Positions 52,998 through 62,069 of a stretch of 64,000 nt of DNA are shown piece after piece. The position numbers and the translations under genes are program-made. Where the stretch lies: positions 62,001 through 126,000 of the forward strand of contig JANXYB010000138.1 of the NCBI GenBank assembly GCA_025350325.1, written 5' to 3'. The notes under the pieces were generated by a model. The model had not been told where the DNA came from. It made no database searches and worked only from the letters and a program-made list of their open reading frames with translations. Every line of letters begins with the position of its first letter. Positions within the stretch are counted from its first letter, which is position 1. Source of the DNA: Acidobacteriaceae bacterium. GTDB lineage: Bacteria; Acidobacteriota; Terriglobia; Terriglobales; Acidobacteriaceae.

Positions 52998-53378
52998 TTT
53001 GTAGATTTTCCTCATCGCAATTTTAGCGGATCGAGGTGCCGGATCCGGGTGACGGTGGGCACAGTGCGAACATCCGCCGTGAAAGAAGCATTCGTCAGCG
53101 GTTCCGGAGAGCAGTTTTCGGCGCACCAATTTTTCAACGACCGTAGCAAGCCATCCCAGGGATGATTCGCGTCGCCAACCAGGAAGTCTACTGCTCATTG
53201 CCGATGAACGTCGCTTCAACCCCGTGTGTTGTGGGCGGATAGACCACGGTATAAGCGCCCTAATATAACCAACGTTGGATATCGCAAGGTCAAATTTGCC
53301 GATCCTTAGAACGACATAGGTGCGCCCGTGTTACGATGACCGCACGGATGCCCATCCGGTCATTCCTCGGAGGTGACA
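52998..53378. other. Non-coding region between tpiA and the aldo/keto reductase
   Basis: About 380 bases. The minus-strand half is an upstream extension of the tpiA frame with no protein resemblance. Near the middle, at 53265-53282, ATA-A-CCAACGTTGG-A-TAT is an 18-base palindrome with only one mismatched pair; its core CCAACGTTGG is perfect. This looks like an operator for the plus-strand gene. No certain promoter was seen. Confidence 0.5.
53336..53363 (+). promoter_or_regulatory. Leader hairpin before the aldo/keto reductase
   Basis: ATGACC/GGTCAT outer stem and GGAT/ATCC inner stem with loop GCCC and a 4-base bulge (GCAC). It ends 4 bases before the CGGAGG ribosome site, so it could hide or expose that site. 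Confidence 0.4.
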
Positions 53379-54260
53379 ATGAGTCAGTTTACGCGTCGGG
53401 AATTTTTGAAAACTTCGCTGGTTGCGGGCACGCTCGCGAGCGTGGCGACGGCCCCCCTGCACGCAGCTCGGCGAACCGCTACGGATGTTGTGACACTAGG
53501 CAAATCAGGCTTGCAGGTCACGCGTCTTGCCTTTGGCACCGGCAGCAACAATGGCCATATACAGGCTGCTCTCGGGCAACAGGAGTTCACGCGTCTGATT
53601 CACTATGCGTACGACCGCGGCATCCGCTTCTTTGAAACTGCCGAGGCCTACGCGACGCCGGCGATGCTCGGCGAGGCACTCAAAAGCAAGCCGCGTGATA
53701 GCTATAAGCTTATGAACAAGGTGACGACTGACCCTGGAGTTAATCCGCATACGCGCTTTGACGAAATGCGTCGAGTCTCGCAAACAGACTACTTCGATAT
53801 CATGCTGCTGCATTGGCAACACACGCCCAATTGGGTCGCAGAAACAACGCGCTGGCAGGACGGCATTCTCGAGGCGCAGCAAAAGAAGACGATTCGCACC
53901 CGCGGCGCTTCGGTACACGGTCTACCTGCCCTGCGCCAGGTTCCAGGGAACAAGTGGCTAGAGATTGCCATGATTCGCATGAATCACAACGGCACAGTCA
54001 TGGACGGCCCCATCCCTGACGACAACAACCTTGGTATCGTGCCTGAGGTTGTTGCCCACGTGAAGCAGGTAAAGCAAGAGGGCATGGGCGTAGTCAGCAT
54101 GAAACTTGTCGGGGATGGCCGCTTCACACGCCACGAAGATCGCCAGGCTGCCATGCGCTTCGCATTTCAAAACGCCGGGGTCGATTGCGTCACCGTGGGA
54201 TTTAAAAACACGCAGGAAATCGACGAAGCGATCGACAATCTGAACTTGGCTTTGGCGTAG
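53379..54260 (+). CDS. Tat-exported aldo/keto reductase
   Basis: 293 aa from ATG 53379 (CGGAGG five bases upstream). The N-terminus SQFTRREFLKTSLVAGTLAS is a twin-arginine signal, so the folded enzyme would be exported with its cofactor; the Tat pathway usually implies this. AKR fold features: VTLGKSGLQVTRLAFGTGS, IRFFETAEAYA (Tyr of the tetrad, with Asp replaced by Glu), Lys in KLMNKVT, and His in MLLHWQH, then VGFKNTQEIDEAIDNLN near the C-terminus. Substrate unknown. Aldo/keto reductases with Tat signals are common in bacteria of this kind, but NADPH in the periplasm is scarce, so the reaction is unclear. No operon partner closer than 200 bases. Confidence 0.85.
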   Translation: MSQFTRREFLKTSLVAGTLASVATAPLHAARRTATDVVTLGKSGLQVTRLAFGTGSNNGHIQAALGQQEFTRLIHYAYDRGIRFFETAEAYATPAMLGEALKSKPRDSYKLMNKVTTDPGVNPHTRFDEMRRVSQTDYFDIMLLHWQHTPNWVAETTRWQDGILEAQQKKTIRTRGASVHGLPALRQVPGNKWLEIAMIRMNHNGTVMDGPIPDDNNLGIVPEVVAHVKQVKQEGMGVVSMKLVGDGRFTRHEDRQAAMRFAFQNAGVDCVTVGFKNTQEIDEAIDNLNLALA

Positions 54261-54465
54261 ACGGCTGTTTGGTTTTCAGAGACTTTGAGGCGCATTCTAA
54301 GAATCCAGCGCCTGTAGCCACGGCATCGCCGCGCGTCCTAAGTTCCGTTTAGACCGGGTGAATCCGTTTCGCGAGACGTGTTCTCGTTGCACGAATTGAC
54401 GGCGGTCATTCTGGGCGAGTAGTTTCCTTCGAGGAGCAGATACTCGTTTCCGGAGGACCCAAAAC

Positions 54466-55872
54466 ATGAAAGCTCTTTCGCGTAGAAAATTCTTTTCCTT
54501 CTCGCTCGGCGCAGCCGCCGTTGCCCCCTTCTGCATGAAACAAGTTGCGTTCGCGGCCCCTGCCGTCGTCGCTCCTGAATCGCTCAACGCCCATACGTAC
54601 ATAGAGTCCATCCATGATGCTATTCAATTCCAAAACAAGATGATGGACGCCTATGCGACTGGAAATACGGTGCGCCTAGTTCAGAGCTATGCCGATCAGG
54701 CGGGGCTTGAGTCGACTGCGTTCACTTACGACAATGCGGTTGCGATTGACGCATATCTACTGCATGCAACTAAGGAATCGCTGGCCCGCGCCGAAGTACT
54801 GGGGCAGGGACTGATGTACGCACAAAACAACAATTTTCCCTTCAACGATGGCCGGTTTGCGCAGGCTTACTTCGTGAATCAACCGTCGAGCGACGGCGCC
54901 TATATCGCGCCCGCAGCATATCCGTTTTATTTCTATACAAGCGCAGTCGGCGATCAGGCCTGGGCCGGGATGGCTTTGTCACAACTTTATCGCCGAACCC
55001 GCAATGCAGCCTATCTCACCGCAGCTCTCAAAGTCGCCAATTGGATTGTCAACAACACCTACAACACACTCGGACCTGGCGGATATTCTTTCGGCACAAA
55101 CATCAACCAATTCAACCAATCTGTTCCCTCGGGGAATGGTAAGTCAACTGAACATAACATCGACACCTACGCGTTCTTCACCATGCTGGACGAACTCACT
55201 CATCACGGCTCGGCTAGCAACGGTATGACTTGGACTGCTCTTGCCGGGCATGCCCTGAGCTTTGTGCTGGCGATGTATAACGCGATCGACGGCTATTTCT
55301 TCACGGGAACTAACGCGGATCAGGTGTCGATAAACTACTACCCGGTTCCCGAGGATTGCCAGACTTGGTCTTATCTCGCCATGCTCAACAACCAGTACAA
55401 GCAGACCATTGATTGGGCGCTCGCTCACTTACAGACGACTGACACAGCGACCGCTCCGCATAGCAGTCTGACCGGCAGTCAATCCTTTACCGGAATGGTT
55501 TTCGATTCGGCCAGCCTGAATACGACCGTGTTCGATCCGAATGCAGTTTGGCTCGAGGGAACAGCGCATATGATCGCAGCACTTCTTGCGCGCACTGTTG
55601 CCGGGGCAGACAACCTGCACGGCCGCAAGCGGGATTTTGATCAAGCTCTAAAGTTAGTGAACACGTGCGAGAAGGCGCAGGAAGAGCTTGGAGCGGGCCA
55701 GACCGTCAATGGCAGTGCAATTCCATTGGGTGTGGGCCTCGTCGCTGCAACCAGCGTGATGGACACGGGATTTGGCTACACCTATGGCCCAACTAAACAC
55801 ATTGGCGCCACGGGCTGGTACATCATTGCCGCACAGGCGGGTAATCCATTTCAACTCGGCGATCACATTTGA
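54466..55872 (+). CDS. Tat-exported protein, probably an alpha/alpha-barrel (glycosidase-like) fold
   Basis: 468 aa. CGGAGGA lies upstream of the ATG. The N-terminus MKALSRRKFFSFSLGAAAVA is a twin-arginine signal (SRRKFF). The rest is rich in paired helices with aromatic patches, suggestive of a six-hairpin barrel (for example YAQNNNFPFNDGRFAQAYFVNQ, YLTAALKVANWIVNNTYNTLGPGGYSFGTNIN, HNIDTYAFFTMLDEL, FDPNAVWLEGTAHMIAAL, GYTYGPTKHIGATGWYIIAAQ). Such folds occur in glycoside hydrolases and lyases, but I see no family motif that fixes the activity. Follows the Tat aldo/keto reductase by 205 bases; they may act together in the periplasm (inference). Confidence 0.65.
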   Translation: MKALSRRKFFSFSLGAAAVAPFCMKQVAFAAPAVVAPESLNAHTYIESIHDAIQFQNKMMDAYATGNTVRLVQSYADQAGLESTAFTYDNAVAIDAYLLHATKESLARAEVLGQGLMYAQNNNFPFNDGRFAQAYFVNQPSSDGAYIAPAAYPFYFYTSAVGDQAWAGMALSQLYRRTRNAAYLTAALKVANWIVNNTYNTLGPGGYSFGTNINQFNQSVPSGNGKSTEHNIDTYAFFTMLDELTHHGSASNGMTWTALAGHALSFVLAMYNAIDGYFFTGTNADQVSINYYPVPEDCQTWSYLAMLNNQYKQTIDWALAHLQTTDTATAPHSSLTGSQSFTGMVFDSASLNTTVFDPNAVWLEGTAHMIAALLARTVAGADNLHGRKRDFDQALKLVNTCEKAQEELGAGQTVNGSAIPLGVGLVAATSVMDTGFGYTYGPTKHIGATGWYIIAAQAGNPFQLGDHI

Positions 55873-55973
55873 GGATGCCCAGGGATCGTCAATACCCCGG
55901 CGCCGAAAGCTACCGTTAGTTACTGAAGCACTGCCGCCTAGGCAAACAAAAGGCGAACCAGTTAGAATCTGTC

Positions 55974-58900
55974 ATGGACTTCCCCCCTGAGCTCTCGTGG
56001 GCTCACGCTGTCACAGCGGAATGGTTCGTCACAAAATTTGGAACTCCGACTGAGCCACAGATTGCCGGGTGGCCCAGCATTCTTGCAGGCGATTGGACGC
56101 TGATCTCCGCTCCAACTGGGTCGGGGAAAACGCTTGCGGCTTTCCTTGTCTGCATAGACACGCTGCTTCGCAAGTCGATCGCAGGCCACCTGCCTGCAAC
56201 GACGCAGGTCATTTACGTTTCCCCGCTCAAGGCGTTATCAAATGACATTCAAAAAAATCTCGATGGCCCGTTAGCCGAAATCCAGCAACTGGCACTTGAG
56301 CGCGGACATCTATCGATGGGAATTCGTACCGGGGTTAGAACCGGCGACACCCTTCCGCGCGAGCGTGCGGCGATGCTTCGCCATCCGCCGCACATTCTGG
56401 TCACCACGCCCGAATCGCTTTACATTTTGCTTACCGCTGCGAAGAGCCGGGAACAATTGCGCAATGTGCACACTGTCATTGTCGATGAGATCCACGCAAT
56501 CGCTGACGATAAGCGCGGCGCACACCTGGCGCTTTCTCTAGAGCGCCTGGAAGCCTTGGTCTGCGGCGAGAACGCGCTTTCTTCTGACGCATTCATCAAC
56601 GGGCTTATGCCCCCGCCTCAGCGTATAGGTTTGTCTGCAACGCAAAATCCGATAGAGCTAGTTGCGAATTACCTGACGGGTGTTCATGCGAATCGCAGAC
56701 CGGCGACCATCATTCAGATCGGCCGGTTGCGCACCATGGATGTCGCGATTGAGGTGCCGAGTGCAGAGTTGAACTCGGTCACCTCAAACGCCATGTGGGA
56801 AGAAATTTTCGACAAGCTCGCTGCATACACTCACCAGCATCGATCCACATTGGTATTCGTCAATACGCGGCGTTTGGTCGAGAGGATCGCGTTTGCACTT
56901 GGCGAACGGCTCGGTACAGAAAATGTCGCGGCTCATCATGGATCGTTGTCGCGCAGTCTGCGTCTTGATGCGGAGCAGCGTCTCAAACGCGGCGACATAA
57001 AAATTCTCATCGCCACTGCATCGCTCGAACTTGGCATCGATATCGGCGACATTGACCTTGTATGTCAGATCGCCAGCACCCGCGCAGTTGCGGTTGCAGT
57101 GCAGCGTATCGGCAGGGCAGGGCATTGGCGCGGCGCCATTCCAAAAGGCCGGCTCTTTGCTACAACCCGCGATGACCTGCTTGAGCAAGCCGCGTTGATT
57201 ATTAAGGTGAGGGCGGGCGAACTTGACTTGCTCGAGATTCCGCCGCAACCCATCGATGTGCTCATGCAACAGATGGTTGCGGCATGCGGCGCGGAGTCAT
57301 GGGATAAGAATTCGCTCTTCAACGTGTTTCGCCGCGCCTACTCCTATAGGGATCTCAGTGGCGAGCTCTTCGATGAACTTATATCGATCCTGTGTAACGG
57401 CATCGAATCGAGTCGCGGTCGTTATGGAGCGTACCTGATGCATGACAGCATTCACGGTCGTCTTCACCCTCGGCGCGGAGCACGCATGATTGCCATTTCA
57501 AATGGAGGCACGATCCCAGACACGGCGCTGTTCAACGTAATCCTACAGCCGGACGAAATACAGATTGCGACCCTCGATGAGCATTTCGCGGTTGACTCTT
57601 CACCGGGCGATGTCATTCTACTGGGCAACACGAGTTGGCGAATTCAGAGGATTGAAGCGGGTGGTCGGGTGCTGGTTGAAGATGCACATGGCGCTCCGCC
57701 TAATGTCCCTTTTTGGACAGGTGAAGCACCTCAGCGAACTGGCGTCTTATGTGATGGCGTTGGCGAGCTTCGCGAAGAAATTGCAACGCGCACAAAAAGT
57801 GTTTCTCCGGTCTACGTCTCGCCACTGCATCCTGAAGTAGCCGCGACCACTGCGTGGTTGATGGAGGGATGCGGCGTTTGTTCTTACGGTGCGCAACAAT
57901 TGATTGCGTACATAGTGGCAGGCCGTGCAGTGCTTGGGGCTGTTCCATCTAAGACGACTATTATTGCGGAAAGATTCTTTGATAATGGTGGCGGCATGCA
58001 GCTCATTTTGCATGCACCGTTTGGTGGACGCATCAACAAGGCCTGGGGTCTCGCACTTCGCAAACGCTTTTGCCGGGGATTTAACTTTGAGTTGCAGGCT
58101 GCCGCGACAGATAACGGCATCAACATCTCTCTAGCTGAACAGCATAGCTTCCCATTGTCTGACGTGTTTCAATTTCTTACGGAGACCACGGCTAAGTCGC
58201 TTCTCGAACAGGCTTCGATCGCTTCACCAATTTTCAAGGCGCGATGGCGTTGGGCTGCGGGACGAAGTCTGCAGTTACTGCGCTGTTCAAATGGGAAGCG
58301 CATTGCGCCTCAAGTACAGCGCACCCGATCCGATGACCTGATGGCCAGCGTGTTTCCGCAGGCCGCGGCATGCTTTGAAACCATTGTCGGCGACATTCAA
58401 ATCCCCGATCATCCGCTGGTGCGCGAGGTCATGCAGGATGTGCTGCAGGAAGCTATGGACCTTGAAGGCTTGCTGTCAGTGCTGCGCCAAATCAAAGATG
58501 GAACCATCCGTTGCGTGGCTGTCGATACGCCGGTACCGTCTCAATTCGCACATGAACTGCTCAACGCCAATCCATACGCATTTCTAGATGATGCGGGCCT
58601 AGAAGAGCGGCGCACACGCGCGGTGTCACTGGGGAAGGGTATTCCCGCGAGCGTTCTTGAAACTGCGGGCAAGCTTGACCGCCGAGCGATTGAAACAGTG
58701 AGAGACGAATGCTGGCCCGACATTCGCGACGAAAATGAATTGCATGATCTATTGATGGGTCTTGTAGTCCTGCCATTGCAGATGCTCAATGCAAGTCGAA
58801 GCCGGCACTGGCCGGAATTGTTCGCGCAGTTGGCGCTCTCGGGTCGTGCACTGGAAGTAGATCATGGAGCGGCCCGCTGCTGGGTTGCGACTGAGAGATG

Positions 58901-60377
58901 CTCATCCTTTAAATCTCTTTATGACGAAAAGCAGCAGGGCGAAGCACAGGCGAATGCGTTGAAGCTTTGCGTACAAGGATGGTTGCAGATTTGCGGCCCT
59001 GTCACGGCAAATCATTTAGCACGCAGTTTGTTTGTTGATCCAGATGCTGCGTTCCATGCATTCGTTGTTATGGAGATGCAAGGGTTGCTGATGCGCGGCA
59101 CTTTTGAGAATCCTACGGCTTCAACCGATCATGAGATCGAGTGGTGTGAACGCCGTATTCTGCAGAGGATTCATCGACTCACTCTGGGTGCCCTGCGTAA
59201 GAAGGTCGAGCCCGTATCGCCGGCAGCGTATATGCATTGGGTTTTGGGATGGCAGCACCTGTCGCCACAGACTCAATTGTCCGGCGAAGATGGTTTGCTT
59301 GAAGTGCTTTCACAACTGGCTGGATTTGAAGCGCCGGCGATCGAGTGGGAGCGATCATTGCTTCCCTCCCGTGTAGCGGACTACGATCCGCGCTGGCTCG
59401 ACCAACTTTGTCTTTCTGGCTCTGTGGGATGGGGGCGCGTGTCTCCTCATCCTGCGTGGAGCGCTGGAGAGGGCGCGGCACCCCGGCGCGTCATACCCAC
59501 GAATGCTGCGCCAATCACTTTTTATCTTCGCGGCTCAGCGGATTGGCTGACCCATGCGCTCGCTCAAAAATCAGTTGAGGAATCGACGCTACGAGAGGCC
59601 CTCACCTCAGAGGCCTTGATGGTCAGAGACTTGCTTAAGCAGCGAGGAGCTTGCTTCGTCGAAGACGTACAGCGCCTGCTTAGCCTGACTAAGGAAAAGG
59701 CTCAGCATGCTCTGTGGGAACTTGCTATTGCAGGACTAGCATCGGCAGATGGATTTGATCAGTTACGCGCAATGATGGATGGCCGAAAAATCGCAGCGTC
59801 GACATCCAAGCGAAATATTCGCAGTGCGGCTGGGCGATGGTGTCTGTTTAGTGGGGCAAATGACGGAGCGAAGGATGAATTAGAAGCGGCGCGGAGAGAT
59901 GATGCAGCCATCGAATCAGCGGCTCGGATGCTGCTTATGAGATATGGCATAGTGTTCAGAGATCTCGTGGCTCGCGAATCGAATATACCCAAGTGGGGCG
60001 TCTTGTTGCGCATGTTCCGCCGGCTTGAAGATCGTGGCGAAATTCGCGGTGGGCGATTCGTGAGCGGATTCGGCGGCGAGCAATTCTCTCTTCCTGAAGT
60101 TGTCGACAGCCTCAGAGCGTCTCGGCACTCTGAACCCCCCAATGGCGTAACCATCGCCGGTGCAGATCCCATGAATTTGATAGGGATCGTAATCCCTGGT
60201 GAGCGCATCGCGGCGATTGCAGGGCGTCAATTCTCGTTTTCAACTAAGCCTGTCGAAACGAGCAGTTCCACAATTGACGCGTTGCAGCGGAGGATGCCGA
60301 GAAAGCGGTCACCAGTTGCGACGCAGGATATCCCATCGCGTGCGCCTGATTGGGGTGAATCTCTTCGATTATTTTGA
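55974..60377 (+). CDS. lhr: Long Lhr-type superfamily 2 helicase
   Basis: 1467 aa, close to E. coli Lhr (1538). ATP-dependent 3'-5' DNA (RNA:DNA) helicase of DNA repair. Helicase motifs in order: FGTPTEPQIAGWPSILAG (Q/0), PTGSGKTLAAF (I, about residue 45-55), VIVDEIHAI (DExH), LSATQNP (III), FVNTRRLVERIA (IV), and ATASLELGIDIGDIDLV plus QRIGRAGHWRG (V, VI). These fill about residues 1-400. A winged-helix and beta-barrel (Lhr-core) region follows to about 870, then the long C-terminal domain that in E. coli Lhr carries uracil-DNA-glycosylase-like activity; that part is hard to judge by eye. Monocistronic here, without a partner exonuclease or ligase. Confidence 0.93.
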   Translation: MDFPPELSWAHAVTAEWFVTKFGTPTEPQIAGWPSILAGDWTLISAPTGSGKTLAAFLVCIDTLLRKSIAGHLPATTQVIYVSPLKALSNDIQKNLDGPLAEIQQLALERGHLSMGIRTGVRTGDTLPRERAAMLRHPPHILVTTPESLYILLTAAKSREQLRNVHTVIVDEIHAIADDKRGAHLALSLERLEALVCGENALSSDAFINGLMPPPQRIGLSATQNPIELVANYLTGVHANRRPATIIQIGRLRTMDVAIEVPSAELNSVTSNAMWEEIFDKLAAYTHQHRSTLVFVNTRRLVERIAFALGERLGTENVAAHHGSLSRSLRLDAEQRLKRGDIKILIATASLELGIDIGDIDLVCQIASTRAVAVAVQRIGRAGHWRGAIPKGRLFATTRDDLLEQAALIIKVRAGELDLLEIPPQPIDVLMQQMVAACGAESWDKNSLFNVFRRAYSYRDLSGELFDELISILCNGIESSRGRYGAYLMHDSIHGRLHPRRGARMIAISNGGTIPDTALFNVILQPDEIQIATLDEHFAVDSSPGDVILLGNTSWRIQRIEAGGRVLVEDAHGAPPNVPFWTGEAPQRTGVLCDGVGELREEIATRTKSVSPVYVSPLHPEVAATTAWLMEGCGVCSYGAQQLIAYIVAGRAVLGAVPSKTTIIAERFFDNGGGMQLILHAPFGGRINKAWGLALRKRFCRGFNFELQAAATDNGINISLAEQHSFPLSDVFQFLTETTAKSLLEQASIASPIFKARWRWAAGRSLQLLRCSNGKRIAPQVQRTRSDDLMASVFPQAAACFETIVGDIQIPDHPLVREVMQDVLQEAMDLEGLLSVLRQIKDGTIRCVAVDTPVPSQFAHELLNANPYAFLDDAGLEERRTRAVSLGKGIPASVLETAGKLDRRAIETVRDECWPDIRDENELHDLLMGLVVLPLQMLNASRSRHWPELFAQLALSGRALEVDHGAARCWVATERCSSFKSLYDEKQQGEAQANALKLCVQGWLQICGPVTANHLARSLFVDPDAAFHAFVVMEMQGLLMRGTFENPTASTDHEIEWCERRILQRIHRLTLGALRKKVEPVSPAAYMHWVLGWQHLSPQTQLSGEDGLLEVLSQLAGFEAPAIEWERSLLPSRVADYDPRWLDQLCLSGSVGWGRVSPHPAWSAGEGAAPRRVIPTNAAPITFYLRGSADWLTHALAQKSVEESTLREALTSEALMVRDLLKQRGACFVEDVQRLLSLTKEKAQHALWELAIAGLASADGFDQLRAMMDGRKIAASTSKRNIRSAAGRWCLFSGANDGAKDELEAARRDDAAIESAARMLLMRYGIVFRDLVARESNIPKWGVLLRMFRRLEDRGEIRGGRFVSGFGGEQFSLPEVVDSLRASRHSEPPNGVTIAGADPMNLIGIVIPGERIAAIAGRQFSFSTKPVETSSSTIDALQRRMPRKRSPVATQDIPSRAPDWGESLRLF

Positions 60378-60426
60378 TGATCGGACAGAAAAACAGGGCA
60401 CGGCCTAAGCAGCAAGGCAGATCGTG

Positions 60427-62034
60427 CTACGCGCGTATAGGGATGCTATGACGCTTCGAATTTTTGTCGTCAGACATCTCAGCACTTTCATTGCTCGATT
60501 GGGGGATGACAGCCGATGCGCCGCTGGTCGGGAAAAATACGCGGAAGCATGTAACGCATCCGTTTTCATTTCGGAGGCTGCGGAAAGAAATGCGGCCTTC
60601 ATATTTCTGGGCGATCCCTTTGCTGATCCAGAGTCCAAGTCCGGTGCCCTTAGTTGATTTGGTGCTGAAAAATGGTTCAAAGAGGCGCTTGGCGTCTTGT
60701 GATTGAATGCCATCGCCCGTATCAATGATTGATATTGCGACCCCACGTCTTTGTAGTACTGGATCCGTTCCTTCTCGTACTGTTAATCGTAGAATCCCGC
60801 CGGTGGGCATGGCCTGAATTGCATTGCCAATCAAATTCAGGAAAATCTGGCGTAGTTCAACCGGGAACCCATGCACTATCGAAGCGGAGATATATCTTTT
60901 CCGCAAGTCAATGTGGCTCGTCTGAAGACTACGTTCCTGAAGTCCAATCACATCATCCAATAACTCAGTTACCGTAACAGCAATAGGTGTCTTCGACTCT
61001 CTATAGAAGCTGAGTGTTTGTTTGGTGATATGCGATACGCGTTCCAACTCTTGCTCGGCCAGGATGGCGCACTGGCGCGCATCATCATCGAGCGAAGGAT
61101 GATTGCGCAGCAGGAAAAACAAGTTAGTGATAGCCGCCAGCGGATTGTTTATTTCATGCGCGATGATGCCGGCCACCCGGCCCATTGCTGCAAGTTTCTC
61201 GGTCTCACGCAAAACCTCTTCAGCCTTTGATTGGGCCGTGATGTCCCGGTTGACCTCCAATACCGCGTCGCCTTCGTGATTCATCGTTTTACGGCATGCA
61301 ACGATGATTTCAGAACCATCTTTTGTCCTTTGAAGCAGGTTCCCTTGCCACGATTTTCGTTCGCGGAGAACTGCTTTTATCGTGTCTCTAGAAACTGGAA
61401 AAACGGTTCGAAGCAAAGTGTGAATGTCCTTCCCCAAGACCTCTTCGCGATTCCATCCATAAACGCTTTCTGCCCCCGCATTCCAGAATAGAATCGCGCC
61501 GGTCAAGTCGCGCACGACAATCGCCTCTGAAGCTAATTCAAGCAAGTCCGCTCGCATGCGAAACAGTTCTTCGCTTCGCATCAACTCATTGGTACGTTCC
61601 GTCACGCGCCGTTCAAGTTCATCGTTCAGGGTCTCGAGCATGCGCGTTTTTCTATGCAGTTCTACGAAGACTCTAATCTTTGCACGCAACACTTCGGGAA
61701 CGACGGGCACAGAGATATAATCCGCTGCGCCGCTGCGATATCCGTGTATCTTGTCTGAATCTGTAACGTGCACCCCGGAAATGAAAATGATAGGAGTCTT
61801 TTGAAATCGTGGATGCTGGCGGATCAAGCCTGCTAGTTCGAATCCATCTAATTCCGGCATGCTGACATCCATCAAGACGACTGCAATATCGGTCTTGAGC
61901 AGGATGTTAAGGGCCTCACTTGGTGAGGACGCCCTGATGAGATTTTCGCCTAACTCCGCGAGAATAACCTCATAACTCAGCAGCTTAGCCGGCTGATCAT
62001 CGACCATCAAAATGTTTACTTTTGTATCTGCCAT
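60427..62034 (-). CDS. Response regulator-PAS-histidine kinase hybrid
   Basis: 535 aa, cytosolic. Domain order is REC (1-125), coiled-coil (140-160, LNDELERRVTERTNELMRSEE), PAS (165-280, EAIVVRDLTGAILFWNAGAESVYGW), HisKA and HATPase. The receiver has the acidic pocket (VDD) and phospho-acceptor Asp56 in LMDVSMPELDGFE. HisKA His lies in IAHEINNPLAAITN; ATPase motifs are NLIGNAIQAM, DTGDGI and GTGLGLWISKGI. A REC placed first suggests that the kinase is switched by phosphotransfer from another kinase, plausibly the multi-receiver hybrid encoded 35 bases upstream in the same operon. Resembles the MEDS kinase (10.9 kb) in its kinase core. Confidence 0.92.
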   Translation of the reverse strand: MADTKVNILMVDDQPAKLLSYEVILAELGENLIRASSPSEALNILLKTDIAVVLMDVSMPELDGFELAGLIRQHPRFQKTPIIFISGVHVTDSDKIHGYRSGAADYISVPVVPEVLRAKIRVFVELHRKTRMLETLNDELERRVTERTNELMRSEELFRMRADLLELASEAIVVRDLTGAILFWNAGAESVYGWNREEVLGKDIHTLLRTVFPVSRDTIKAVLRERKSWQGNLLQRTKDGSEIIVACRKTMNHEGDAVLEVNRDITAQSKAEEVLRETEKLAAMGRVAGIIAHEINNPLAAITNLFFLLRNHPSLDDDARQCAILAEQELERVSHITKQTLSFYRESKTPIAVTVTELLDDVIGLQERSLQTSHIDLRKRYISASIVHGFPVELRQIFLNLIGNAIQAMPTGGILRLTVREGTDPVLQRRGVAISIIDTGDGIQSQDAKRLFEPFFSTKSTKGTGLGLWISKGIAQKYEGRISFRSLRNENGCVTCFRVFFPTSGASAVIPQSSNESAEMSDDKNSKRHSIPIRA

Positions 62035-62069
62035 CTATATCTCTCTTCTGGAATCCTTAGGCACTGCCT

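Noticed and set aside
52998-53219. N-terminal extension of triosephosphate isomerase
   Set aside because: The open frame continues upstream, but the residues have no resemblance to the family; ATG 52997 gives the normal length and N-terminus.
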